Source: Rhodamnia argentea (lineage: Eukaryota > Streptophyta > Magnoliopsida > Myrtales > Myrtaceae). From it: a stretch of DNA of 64,000 nt. A model generated the notes under the pieces. The model saw only the letters and a list, made by a program, of their open reading frames with translations, ran no database searches and was not told where the DNA came from. The translations under genes and the position numbers were made by a program. The stretch's first letter is position 1, and each line of letters opens with the position of its first letter. Shown here in pieces: positions 35,925-46,789 of the stretch. The stretch is from the NCBI RefSeq assembly GCF_020921035.1, contig NC_063156.1, forward strand, positions 9,560,501 to 9,624,500, read 5' to 3'.

Positions 35925-36852
35925 TATGAACGTTGCTTTTGGTCCTGGTGCTCCAAAAACAGCGAGAACACATCACCAACTATCATCAGAGAAAGTGGAG
36001 GAGACAGGCACAGCAGCCCTTTCTAAGTATTTTAATACCCAAATGCAGCATGTACCAACGGGCTCATGATTCTTGTTCCCCGTTCGGGTTTCGCTGACCC
36101 GTTGGGGCGATTTGGTTGCATTATGGAATGCGCGGATCGTTCAATCGTCTTGATTTTGTCTTCATGAGTGCGTGTACGGGGTTTATCTGTTCTTTTGCGT
36201 GCATGCAATCCCTTCACTCTGGTTGGACGCTTTAATACGGTACGAGGATCGGGTTCGGTCCAAGTCTATTTCGCCTGTGCGGTGGCTCCTGCGTTCGTCG
36301 GATTCCACGCGTCGTTGCTAATCATCTTTGAACGTGAAGGAGGTAAGAGGCATAGGACTTTTAGGCTAAGGGGTTACGAACAAAATGCAAGTCATGTTCG
36401 GGTAAATACAATTGCCTTTTGTAGCAAATGGGACACCAACTTAGTGCGCCTAACTCGGGCACCGAGAGGTTGTGCGATCTCAGATGTGAATCGCTGGCGA
36501 CGTCGCACTGGCCCGCACAGCGAAGATGGTGAGTGCAAAATTAGAATATTTAGATAATTTAGCGGGGGCTAAGTTGGAAGGAAAAGATCATTTAGCATTC
36601 CAGAAAATGGCCTGTCGTGCCAGAGGACGACCATCGTCGACCGGATCTCCATGTCATCGATTTCTCGCATAAATTGATTGGATGGGCTATGTTGAAAAAT
36701 CGTCATAAATTTTATGATTATATTGGCTAAATTAAAAATGGTTAATATTCGTACGACAGGTTCAAGACTTTTTGAATGATGTTTTCAAAATTAGTTAGTA
36801 GGTTAACGGGCCACATCCATCGCGTCTCTTAAGGAAAATTTACTGAGATTAT

Positions 36853-37005
36853 GGCTCCGTTTGTTTCGTGAAAAATGAATGATTTGAAAAATATTTTTCT
36901 AAAAATGATCGTCTGTATCGCTTAAGAATAATTAGTAAATGAAAAATATTTTACTATCGCCAACAATTTATGTCTAATAATTTCATGAATGATTAAAATA
37001 TTTTT
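36853..37005. mobile_element. GGCTC-family MITE arm
   Basis: Begins ggctccgtttgtttcgtgaa with aatgaatgatttg, the shared arm of the family, and runs directly into a second copy at 37006. The right arm is short or lost. Confidence 0.45.
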
Positions 37006-37249
37006 CGGCTACATTTGTTTCACGAAAAATGAATGATTTGAAAGACATTTTCAAAAAATGATCGCTTATATTGCTTGAAATAATTAATGAAAGGAAAATG
37101 ATTTCCTTATCGGTGACAATTTAGGTCTAAAAATTTTCATGGACGTTGTAATACTTTGCAAATGTTCATTTTCGTAAATGAAATAGAGATTGATTTTCAG
37201 AAAAAAAAAATCCAAATCATTCATTTTTTAACAAAATAAATTGAGCCCG
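37006..37249. mobile_element. GGCTC..TTTGTTT family MITE
   Basis: Left end CGGCTACATTTGTTTC; right end reversed is CGGGCTCAATTTATTTTG. Both are followed inward by AAAAAATGAATGATTTG. About 244 bp, non-coding. It abuts another family copy on its left and an unrelated hAT-type MITE on its right. Confidence 0.6.
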
Positions 37250-37834
37250 TAACTAGAGGTGGCAAAATGGGTCAAGAACCCATATTTTAACCCACATTTA
37301 AGAGTGTGGGTCATAATTGAGTCACTTAATAGCTTAATGGATCTTAAATGAGTCATAAATGTGTCATAAATGTGTTATCTAACTATCTTAAGTGAGTCAT
37401 AATAATTTTTTTTTTGTTTTTTATTTTTTTTTTCATTTTTTCATTTTGTTTATTTATGAAATCTAGCGAGTCGCTGGCTAATCTCGCTAGCAACCAAAGA
37501 GGGCCTTGGGCCTTTGGCTAGTGGCCGTCGAGGGTCGCCAACCTTGTGGTTTGCGAGGGTCACCCTCACGCGTTCTTAGAATTAAAAAATAAAAAAAATT
37601 ATTTATAAAAATCATCCACAATGTTTTAGTAACTTTAAAAAATTTATAAGAAATAAATTTTCTTAGATTGAATTAACTATGAAAGTCTTTTAATAATATG
37701 AGTCAAGTCGGGGTATGGGTCAAGAAATTTGCATTGCAATAAATGGCTCATAAACAAGTTATATATGGGTTAATTTTTGGATCGGACAATTTATGATCCA
37801 ACCCGACCCACCGTTTGGCAAGTCTACCTGCAAC
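37246..37834. mobile_element. hAT-like MITE
   Basis: The element is 37254-37826. Inverted ends are TAGAGGTGGCAAA and, reversed from the right, TAGACTTGCCAAA. Flanking 8-mers CCCGTAAC and CCTGCAAC match at 6 of 8 positions, the length left by hAT transposases. Inner arms carry AACCCATAT and CCCAACCCGACCC phrases. A GC-richer core (37465-37580) has TCGCTAGC-type sequence. No coding capacity. Confidence 0.6.
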
Positions 37835-39704
37835 AACCAATTACAATAAAACAGGATCCCCTAATTTCTACTGGCTTGAAATTTGACCAATACACAGGCA
37901 GCTGATGAGGCCAGCGGAGGGTATTTCGGTTTGTATTGATGGGTTTTGACGCTCTAAATTCAGGCCCAAAAGTCGTCTTCTTTCCACGGCGTCGGCCCAT
38001 GATGTTTTAGTTCCATCCACGAAGTGTTCCTCCCTTTCCTTCCTTCCGACGTCGTTTTTAGTTTTTGTCCATCGGTACTGATTAATTGGGTAGACGTAGA
38101 TCTCACTCCATCCACCTCTCTTTAGGTAGACTTTCCATTAGAAATGCACTGCGTAGCAATTGTCCATAGGGTACATTAAAAAAAAAAAAAAAGGCACAAG
38201 TCATTTCTAAATTTTGACTTAAGTGAAATGCCATGTCAAAGCCGACAATGTCACGTGGAACGTCCGATGTCCACGTTAATGATTTTCCGCTAAAATTGGC
38301 TAGATCGACTTAAGTAACGAATCGGGAAAAGATTTAATACTCAATTGGTACAATTAAAAGATTTAAAATTGAATTAACAAAAATGCAATAGATCTATAAC
38401 TTTTTAGACAATTTTTCCTTTTTTTTTTTGTGTCATTTCGTTACACAATAATTTGTGTTCTCACAAATAGGAAAACTAACATTGGTTTTAGATATAATTA
38501 GGCTCAAATTACTGACTTTCATCACATCAAGGTGACATTTTACCGGTTTGTATAACCAAAAGTTCGTATTACAACTCCGCTATAACCACTCGGATTGCAT
38601 CCAATCTTCTAGCCCAAATCAAAACCAATCAAGTTTGAATTTCAAAGATCGATTGAAAGCATTAAACAACGATCAAAGTCAACGAATCGGGTATAGCAAA
38701 GACTCACCGGAGTCAAATTTGAGATATCATCTCAACTAGGAAACTTAATTTACTTAACTAGATTCATTTTTCCGGTCCTACGAACGGACAATCAATGCTT
38801 AAACGTTGTCGGTTTAAGAAAACTCGAGCTGTCTTTTCCTAATCTCTTCTCTTTCGGCGTCTTCCTGTTATCTACTTTGTCACCCGACCCGACCTCCTTT
38901 TTCTACCGCTTGTTCACCTCCTAGAAATAGGTCGCCATTGCCGAAAGCCATCGTTAACGCCATCGCGACCGGACGGGGAAGTCCGACTCATCGTGACACT
39001 CCATGGTGGGATCAATCCAGCATCACCATCATCACTCGGGCGTTACCTCAAGGGGGGCCTACTGAAAGATTCCTCCTTCCTTGTTTGACTTCGACATGAC
39101 ACGGCGTCGAATCGAAACTCGTGCTTTCAAGAGTCGGCCAGTGTAATGAACGGTAATCAAAATTAGTTAGGAAAAGAAATGATTAAACTAAATATAATAA
39201 CCAAATTAATCAAGATTTCGTTGTCGGGGAAGAGCCTTACGTTGGATTATTGCCTTAAAAAATATGCATTTGACAATATTCCACCCGATGTTGACAATAC
39301 GTGCGGCAATGTTCGTCTATGACTTCTGTTTTTAGGAACAAAACAGGTTAATTGATCCGTGTTATTTATTTATTTTTTTTGTCATAATAAACTTTAACCT
39401 ATCTCAGAATGCCTATTTTGTATCATTTCACTATCCAATCCTTTCTCTCGTCCTTTCGAAAATGGTAAAAATTTACGATACCGTGAATTCTCACGTGGTG
39501 TTTGACCATAGATCGCCAACTGTTCACAACCACCGATATTAATGCCTTGTCGTTATGGTTACATACTTCGATTGCAGCAGTGAATGATCCGAATAAACAG
39601 AAGATGTAAATTAACATATTTAAATCATCTAGCAAATCTTAGGATTTGCTTCCATCTATGTATTGATTGATGGATGCAATGACTATTTGCAAAATCGGGG
39701 TTTG
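37835..39704. other. Unit A flank upstream of PSY copy A
   Basis: No gene seen. 37990-38160 and 38870-39640 match 46440-46610 and 48900-49500 in unit B. 38190-38425 is a degenerate one-armed MITE related to the 29466-30090 element. Confidence 0.5.
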
Positions 39705-39951
39705 GACTCTGTTTGTTTCACGACAAATGAGTGATTTAAAAAATATTTTTTGAAAGATGATTGCATGTATGCTTTAAATAATTAATCAACAAAAATATTT
39801 TCATTATTGATAATAATTTGTGTCTAAATATTTGTTTAGACCATGAAAATATTTTACGTTCATTCATTTTTATAAGTTATGTAAGCGATCATTTTAAAAA
39901 ATGTTATTCAAATCAATCTTTTTTTTTTTTTTTTTGCAAACAAATCGAGTC
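39705..39951. mobile_element. GACTC..TTTGTTT family MITE
   Basis: Left end GACTCTGTTTGTTTCACG; right end reversed is GACTCGATTTGTTTGC. The arms pair over much of their length (aatattttttgaaagatga / aacattttttaaaatgatc). About 247 bp, AT-rich, non-coding. There is no equivalent at the matching place in unit B. Confidence 0.6.
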
Positions 39952-40196
39952 TTATGCTAACTTTTTCAGGATCCACTTCTTAGGGCGCAAATGAAAACCA
40001 TTCCGATCCTGGAATGTATTCCCTAGACGAGTTTTTAAATAGAGAAACACATTTGATAACAACACAAATTTACTAATCCTAGAATAGAAATTCATTTAAT
40101 AACAGCATGAATTTCTACGGTTACGATGGAGTCTAGGGTTGCAACAAGAGGGGAAACTACGGTTGTGGCAACAGATGTTCGAGGTGGAGAGTAGAA

Positions 40197-40260
40197 GTGT
40201 CAAACATAAGGGTTCTGTCAAGTCGGGTCGGGTCGGGTCGGGTCGAAAATGGTCCGATCC
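40197..40260. repeat. GGGTC pentamer repeat
   Basis: The GTCGGGTCGGGTCGG stretch at 40219-40245 has about five GGGTC units. It sits in spacer upstream of PSY copy A and probably derives from the CCCGACCC-type arm of a decayed MITE. Confidence 0.5.
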
Positions 40261-40726
40261 TATATTGACATATTTAACCCGTTTTGATCCATTTCCATGC
40301 AATACAAATCTAATAATTCATATCCGGCCCAACTCATATTGTTAAAATACTTTCATATTTAATCCAATTTAAAAAAATTATTTTTATAGCCGCTGATTTC
40401 CTTCTTCCTCAATTAGCTAACAACGGTGGATGGAGACCGACGACTAGCGATCGGCGGACGGTAGCTAGGAACCGACAATGAGAAGAGTTTTTATTTCTGT
40501 TTTTGTTTCAGAAATAGAAGTAAAAAAATTTTACTTTTCATTTCTATTCCAAACCTATTTATGGGCAAAATTTGTCCCAAAAATATAAAAAAAATTAAAT
40601 AAAATTGCATTACTCAATGGATTTTTATTCCAAACCTATTTTGAAAATAGAAAAATAAAAATAAAATAAAAACAAGAATGGTTATCGTGCACACCCTTAT
40701 GTTCCGTGGACATCAATATTCTCTCT

Positions 40727-40736
40727 CTATATATAG
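40727..40736 (+). promoter_or_regulatory. TATA box of PSY copy A
   Basis: CTATATATAG preceded by a CTCTCTCT run, about 83-92 bp before the ATG at 40819. The same arrangement is kept in copy B (49902), which supports it as the ancestral core promoter. Confidence 0.6.
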
Positions 40737-40818
40737 CTTGTACTTGCTCTCTCTTTACTTCCATTGACGGCCTCCTCAGTCTCTCCATACAGTCTTCATC
40801 AAGAAGTTGGCTTCGAAG

Positions 40819-41573
40819 ATGGGCATGGCGTTCAAGATCTTCACGAGGCTGGCCGTGTGTTACCTGGTTCTTTTCTTGGTTCCTCTGGACTGCTGCCGCC
40901 GTTCCCGCAACCCGTAATTGAGCCGGTCTTTCGTGTTCGATGCGTCCTCTTCTTGTGTTTTTTTCCGAATCATAAACATCGGTTTTCGTTTTTCTGTTTA
41001 ATAGGAAGCTTGAGGTCAAGCAACGAGATCAAATCACTCCCGGAACTGGAACCACTCCCTCTGGTGAGTCGCCATCACTCTCTCACACACGCACACATAA
41101 TCTTATACTTCGTAAATGACTTCCGAGGGAGCTTTGCGTATATCTGATCATCATTTCCGGAGATTCTTCTTCCGTCTCCCCCCAAAAGAAGAGCGACTGA
41201 CCATTTGGACTTGCAGTTCAGTCATGTTTCAAGGTAAGGCTAGGGTTTTGTATCAGTCTTACAAAGTGCTGTCTACAGAAGTAATGGTCACGGTTTCTTC
41301 CTTCAGTCTTGTTTCCTCGTTGCAGAAACCTTAAAAAAAGCTTCTGATGATGACGATGATGGTGCACAGGATGGCGGGGCGTTGATGGAAGGAGGAGGGA
41401 CGACTCACGTAGTGGAGGGAAGGATGGAGATGGAGATCATCGACTATGTGGAAGCAGGCCCCAATACTAGTCACTACCCACCCCCATTGCCTGCAACTGC
41501 AACCCTTGACTCCATTAATGGAACTCACCATAATTGTCTTCTTGTCACTGTAAAAGAGGAGATCGCTGGATGA
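40819..41573 (+). pseudogene. PSY-type peptide precursor, copy A, decaying
   Basis: Duplicate of the gene at 49992-50744. Equivalent exons are 40819-40913, 41005-41063 and 41370-41573. Exon 1 starts MGMAFKIFTRLAVCYL as in copy B, but an extra G at 40866-40867 shifts the frame, so the signal peptide reads VLFLVPLDCCRRSRNP and ends at a stop; the right frame (TAAAVPATR) resumes only in another frame. Exon 2 still encodes RSLRSSNEIKSLPE. Exon 3 keeps EGRMEMEI, but the peptide core is DYVEAGPNTSHYP rather than DYPGAGPNPRHEP, losing the conserved Pro-Gly and Pro-Arg. A 1-nt difference after ATAT removes the stop and adds about 20 residues (to EEIAG). Splice sites and TATA box persist. Probably non-functional, or diverged if an alternative start at 40706 is used. 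Confidence 0.7.
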
Positions 41574-42182
41574 ACTTATAGGAAAGGTTTGGATTGGTGG
41601 GTTCTTTTCTTTGGGGCTGTGCTCGTACGATGCGCAATAGATATTCACGTGAATGAAAGATTATATTCGTTTTTACCGTCTTATACAATGTGATCCAACG
41701 AACATGGTTCATCGCTTGTGTTTTTTTTTTTTTAAATTTCGAATTATCGACAACGGGCAAGGGTTTCTCACGGATTGGCTTGTATAAGTGTCCCTCGTCG
41801 CTGTAGAATGCACGCCGGCATCAAGGTTAAGTCGGTCACAATCGAAATTACGTATATGAACAAGAGGCGCGTTAAATTAGTCATAATGTTTTGACTCGTG
41901 TGATCATATGAAATATCGGGATCTAATCAGATGCGACGTCGTGTGGTGATTTCCTCCGGCAACAGGAAAGGTAAGAGATGGATGCTGATATCCTGTGTAT
42001 GATGGAAAGGGTTTTAGTATAGTGAACGGGACGGAGAGAATAGGGTAATGAAAATGGGATTGATGTTCCAAACTCCATTGAATACAAAGCAGCTGAATCC
42101 CCGAAGTTGGAATTTCCCATTTTCAGCTCGCACATTAAACATTGATTTAGAAAAGAAAAATAAGATGATAAAACTAGCGACT

Positions 42183-42390
42183 TAGGCCTCGTTTGTTTTG
42201 CGAAAAATATTTTCTTAATATTAATCTATTATATTACTTATAAAAATGAATGAACCAGGGATATTTTCATCATAAACAAAATAGGTATAGTATACCTGTA
42301 AGAACAATAAAAATCTTTTTTTATCAATAAATAAGTTCATGCGATATAGCGATCATATTTATGAAAATGTTGTTCAAATCATTTATTATC
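42183..42390. mobile_element. Degenerate GGCTC-family MITE
   Basis: Begins ggcctcgtttgttttgcgaa and ends with an inverted aacaaaa-poor arm near 42390. The core phrase tattttcatcataaacaaaa is typical of the family. The right end is unclear. Confidence 0.4.
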
Positions 42391-43211
42391 ACGATGACTT
42401 CCAAAAGAATTTGACCTAAATGAAGACTAATATAATCAATAGGCAACACCAAATTATAGGCTTATTGGCTCATTTACAGGTAAGTAATTAATGTGCATTT
42501 TAATTTTTCTCCTGCCGACGTGCAAATTAGGATTTGAAATTCATTAGTAAAACAATATCGAAGGGAGTGTGATAGAATGTGACATTCTTGTGGTGCGTGA
42601 AACCCACTTACCACGAGCCCGTGAACTGTAAATTAATAATGCCCAGGCAGGCTAAAGAGCCAGTCCTCAGCCTTAGCCAAAGATTGCTATTGCCCAAAGA
42701 TGTGTTCAACCAGAATTTAATTTGGAATTTAGTAAATTTATAAATTTTTTTTTTTTTTTTTCCCTCTCCCACCCCCCTTTTAAAAAAAACAGATACTAGC
42801 ATCCACAATGCCCCAATCCCTTTTGTCTGCAAAGCTTCATGCCTATTAGCTTTCTTGGTAAATTCAAGTCAGCCCTTTTTTACCACTTTCATTAACTAAT
42901 TGCATTAACGAGAATGATGTCTTGGAAAGCATATATACTAAAGCCATTTTTTTTTTATGTCGTGTAAAATTAAGCCAGAGGAAATATATAAATGAAAATA
43001 TGAAAACAGCAATTAAGTTAATAATAAAATGATGAGAAATGCTTTAAGCTGAACTATAATCGATACGTCTACATTCCTTTGTACGGAAAAAAATTTGAGC
43101 CAAAGAACAGAAAAAAATAAAAAAAAAAGGACTATATGAAAAGCACGATGAGTAACAGTAACAGAGTTATCACATCATCTCTCGTGAATTCTTAAAATGA
43201 ATCATTCACAT

Positions 43212-44075
43212 CACAATTTTATCCGCCCCACACCCAAAAAAAATCTCTAACTTTAGTATTTGTGACAATTATGTCCAAAATCATTTTTTGTCTCATAAAA
43301 ACCTCTAATCTTTACTTTTGTCTCAATTCTACCTCAAACTTTTACTTTCATCCCAATTCTACCGGCCTAGTAAAAAAAAAAACAAATATCAATTTTAGCA
43401 TATATCCCAATTATATCCAAAATATTTTTTGTCTCATAAAAAAACTTCAAATTTTACTTCCATCTTAATTGTACCATTATTAGCCTTCATTCCATAATCA
43501 TCATTAGTTATCATCGTTAATGAATTACATCTCAACAAAACCGACATAGAAACACTTTAGAACTTCTCTTCTATTGTTTGCTTCCCCTACTTATAGTCGA
43601 AGATACATAGTCATTCAAAACGACATGTTTCGTATCCTCTTTGATACTCAATATCCTAAAGAATAGCTAGACATGGAGATATTTGGAAGAACAATCTAAA
43701 ATATCATCATTCTTGAAACCTATTATTTTTAAATTTTGAATATTTATTGGTAAATTTTGCAAGAAAATTCGAGCCATGTAGGATTAACTAAGGTGATTAT
43801 AGATGGAAGGTTAATGGTAATAGAATTGAGAATAAAATTGAAAGTTGGGGATTTTTTATGAGACAAAAAATTTTGAATATAATTGGGACAAATGCTAAAG
43901 TTAAGGGTTTTTTTGGATATTAGACCAGTAGAATTGAGACAAAAGTAAAAATTAAGGGTTTTTATGAGACAAAAAAAATTTGGGATATAATTGTCACAAA
44001 TGCTAAAGTTGGAGGTCTTTACTAAAAAAAATGCTAAAGTTGGAGTTTTTTTTGGGTACTAGGCACAATTTTATC
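43212..44075. mobile_element. Foldback/MULE-like MITE with about 280-bp inverted arms
   Basis: The element is about 43224-44063. The identical 12-mer CACAATTTTATC flanks it (43212-43223, 44064-44075). Arms of about 280 bp are inverted: left cacccaaaaaaaatctctaa..., right reversed cctagtacccaaaaaaaact. Each arm itself holds two related subunits ('gtctcataaaaac...tcaattctacc' repeated). In unit B the matching place (51795-51815, acatcaaaattttagg) has a single copy of the target and no element, so it inserted after the duplication. Confidence 0.8.
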
Positions 44076-44114
44076 TCTAAACCCACTCATCATTAATAAA
44101 TTAAGGGACATTGT

Positions 44115-44512
44115 TTTGAGGAAAAAATTCATAAAAAATGTCAAACAATATCTACTGTAACACATTTACCTTGAATTTTTCTTTTGACATAAAAACTTCA
44201 AACCATGACAGTGTGACATATTTATCTTAAACTTTTTCTTGTAACATAAAAAACCCAACTTGTATCTATGTGATATATTTACCCTCAAAAGGTTTCGTAA
44301 GATGATTTTTCAGTCAAAATAACATTATTTTTATTTTACTAAGCCACTTGAGCGCTACATCAACATTGTTTGCTTTTCGACATCCATATAGGTAAATATT
44401 CAGTGGTCCTCATTAACAAAACCTTAACGGAGGGTCAATATGACACACATGTACAAATTTAGGGTTAAGATAAATGTGCTACAGTGAGATAGTTTGGGAT
44501 TTTTTTTTTTTA
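44115..44512. mobile_element. Second unit-A-specific MITE
   Basis: The left arm (aaatgtcaaacaatatctac tgtaacacatttacc) mirrors the right (gataaatgtgctacagtgag). The flanks gacattg...tttt and accatttttttaatgga correspond to one uninterrupted site in unit B (51903-51925, gacattttttcaatggac), so this is also a post-duplication insertion. Ends are uncertain to within 10 bp. Confidence 0.55.
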
Positions 44513-45402
44513 TGGCTTTTACCATTTTTTTAATGGATGTTAGTAGATAAAGATGGCAAGGACAAATTAATAATCATTAATAAATTTTTTTTTTTAATCC
44601 GAGCCTCCCCACAATGGCGCACCTAGGCCTGCATAGGCGCAGGCTATGTTTAGTTGGGTTCCTGCCAAATGCCTTTAGAAAATAACTTTAGGTTAAAAGG
44701 GGTTTTCGAAATAAAAAATTATATTTGATATGGAATAATTTAGAAGTACACTCGGAAGTTACTATGGTTTTAATGGTGTTTAGAATTATCACCTTCGTAA
44801 AAAAAAAATTGCTAATTTTGCTTAACTTAAACCCTTCCTAAAAAAAAAAAAACTTAAACCCTTCACTTGCACCAGTGAGCCAAATCTAATACCGGTGGTC
44901 GCGGCCCGAGGTTGCGTAGCCTCGGCAAGGGGTTGTCAAATGAACGTTGCTTTCGGTTCTGGTGCTTCTCCATAAGCACATCCCAAAGATGATTACTGCT
45001 CAACTAAATACTTTTGGATTTGGTATAAAAATAAATATAAATTGAAAGAAAGGAAACCTTAGCTTAGCCTAAGGGCCACTACTCGGGCATCGGAGGTCAT
45101 GTGACCTCAGGCGAGACTCGTCGACACTAGATTTGATTGTCCACCTCGTCGGCGATGTTGTCAAAGGAATAAAAATCTCTTAGCATCTTGGAAAATAGCC
45201 GATCGTGCCACACGTAGGAAGGTTAGCACATTAGCAAAAAATTATGTAGGTCAAACGGTTATATGCTATATTGGTCAAATTCAAAAAATTTAAAATCGAA
45301 CTAATGGCAGCTATACAATAGGTCTAAGACTTTTTGCACATTTTTTTCAAAATTAGTTGATGAGTTAAGGAGCCACAACCATCATCTCTTCAGCAATATA
45401 AG

Positions 45403-46427
45403 TAGGGGTGAACAAACTGGACTCCGATCGGATGGCTAATCCTTGAGGGGGGCGGTTTGGTCCCCGATTCCATAGTGGATGGGACCGGATCGAACCACTC
45501 AAAATATATATATAAATGTATGTATGTATGTATGTATGTATGTATGTATGCATGCATGTATGTATGTATGTACCCACAATTAGAAAAAAAAATAGAAAAT
45601 TTTGAAGAACTAGTCAACTTAATTTCTCCATTTTTTGCTTAACACTCATTCCTTTCTTATCGCTCGACACTCGCGTAACCTTCCCAATGCACCCTCCGAT
45701 TGTGTTTGTCGATAGCTCGATCATTCGGTTTTGTTTACTATGTTATGAAATCCATTTTTTTTTACTTGATTCATGAAGTACAGTGTACTCACTAGCTCAC
45801 TATTTCCTTGTATTTCCACCTGGAATTATGATTTGTTTTGACTAAATCTATGTTTTGTCTTGACTCAATTTCTTTTATTTTTATTTTGTCTTGACCATAT
45901 TATTGCAAACCCATTATTTTGTTTGACAAACCTAAAAATTTGTAGGCGTTATACACTCATTATCGACAACGTAGAATATTGTAGGAAATCTCACAAATAT
46001 AAAATTTATTTCAAATGTCGTCCAAGTCGTTTTGATATGGAACTTACCTTCTTTTTGAAAGCTTAACTCTTTCCAACTTGGGGAGAATGATGCGGGAGCA
46101 TAATTTGTTTTAATTGTTTTTATTCTTAATTTAGTCTTTTCTCATTATTTTAGGATTATAAGTGCTCATGTGATGGTTGTACGATGATCATGTGTATGTT
46201 TTGTTAGGTTTGATTATTAAGATTGAAAGTTGTTAGTTTAGATCTCATGGTTAGGTTTCTATAAGCAGCTGGTATTAGCGGTCTCACTGGGACTAGATCG
46301 GGACCATATCGGACCGCCGATCTCGGGCCGATTTGATCCCCGTCCCCAAAAATTTGGAGATCGGGACTACCGATCCGGTCTTGATTCCATGTCGGGATCG
46401 GCCCGGCCTGGACCATACTCACCCCTA
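45403..46427. mobile_element. TAGGGGTGA-ended non-autonomous element
   Basis: The ends are a 9-bp perfect inverted repeat (TAGGGGTGA at 45403, TCACCCCTA ending 46427), with GATCGG/CCGGTC-rich sub-terminal sequence on both sides. The insertion interrupts sequence that is continuous with the 'cggcccatgatg' anchor in unit A. No target duplication is evident and no transposase domain is present. It contains a TATG microsatellite. Confidence 0.5.
45517..45571. repeat. TATG tetranucleotide microsatellite
   Basis: About 13 units of TATG/ATGT with a CATGCATG interruption. It produces artificial repeated-Tyr/His/Met open frames on both strands. Confidence 0.9.
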
Positions 46428-46789
46428 AAAATGCAGCATCGGCCCATGATGTTTTTTGTTCCGTCCACTATGGCGTTCCCCTCTTTCCGTCGGACGACGA
46501 CCTTTTTCCGTTTTGTCTATGGGCACTAATTAGTTGGGTGGATGTCCACCCACCTAACATTAGGTAGACTTCCCATTAGGAATGTGCCGCGTAGCAAATC
46601 TACATGGGGGGCAAATGAAACAATATGAAAAAAGAAAGAAAGAAAGAAATCCTCAGCCCTCGTCCCCCGTCCCTTTATCATCGCCACAGCCCAGTCGTAC
46701 CGCCCGTCGCCGTTTACTCTGCAAGTAAATCGTTCTGCTCGCTCGATCTTAACACGAATCTGCACGAGGTAGAAGCCCGATTAAGGATG

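Larger units (their letters stand above)
35925..44935. repeat. Tandem segmental duplication, unit A
   Basis: Starts with tatgaacgttgcttttggtc, matched by aaatgaacgttgctttcggt at about 44935. Other anchors shared with unit B: 36690-36830 / 45240-45385; 37990-38160 / 46440-46610 (cggcccatgatgtttt); 39060-39240 / 49085-49380; 40700-41650 / 49880-50930 (the PSY gene); 42060-42135 / 51270-51345; 42600-42690 / 51655-51745; 44520-44580 / 51905-51965; 44870-44930 / 52005-52070. Order and orientation are the same throughout. Unit A is longer because of MITE insertions (37006-37826, 39705-39951, 43224-44063 and about 44115-44512). Confidence 0.8.

Noticed and set aside
45365-45642. Repetitive Tyr/His/Met open frames
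   Set aside because: Direct translation of the TATG microsatellite.
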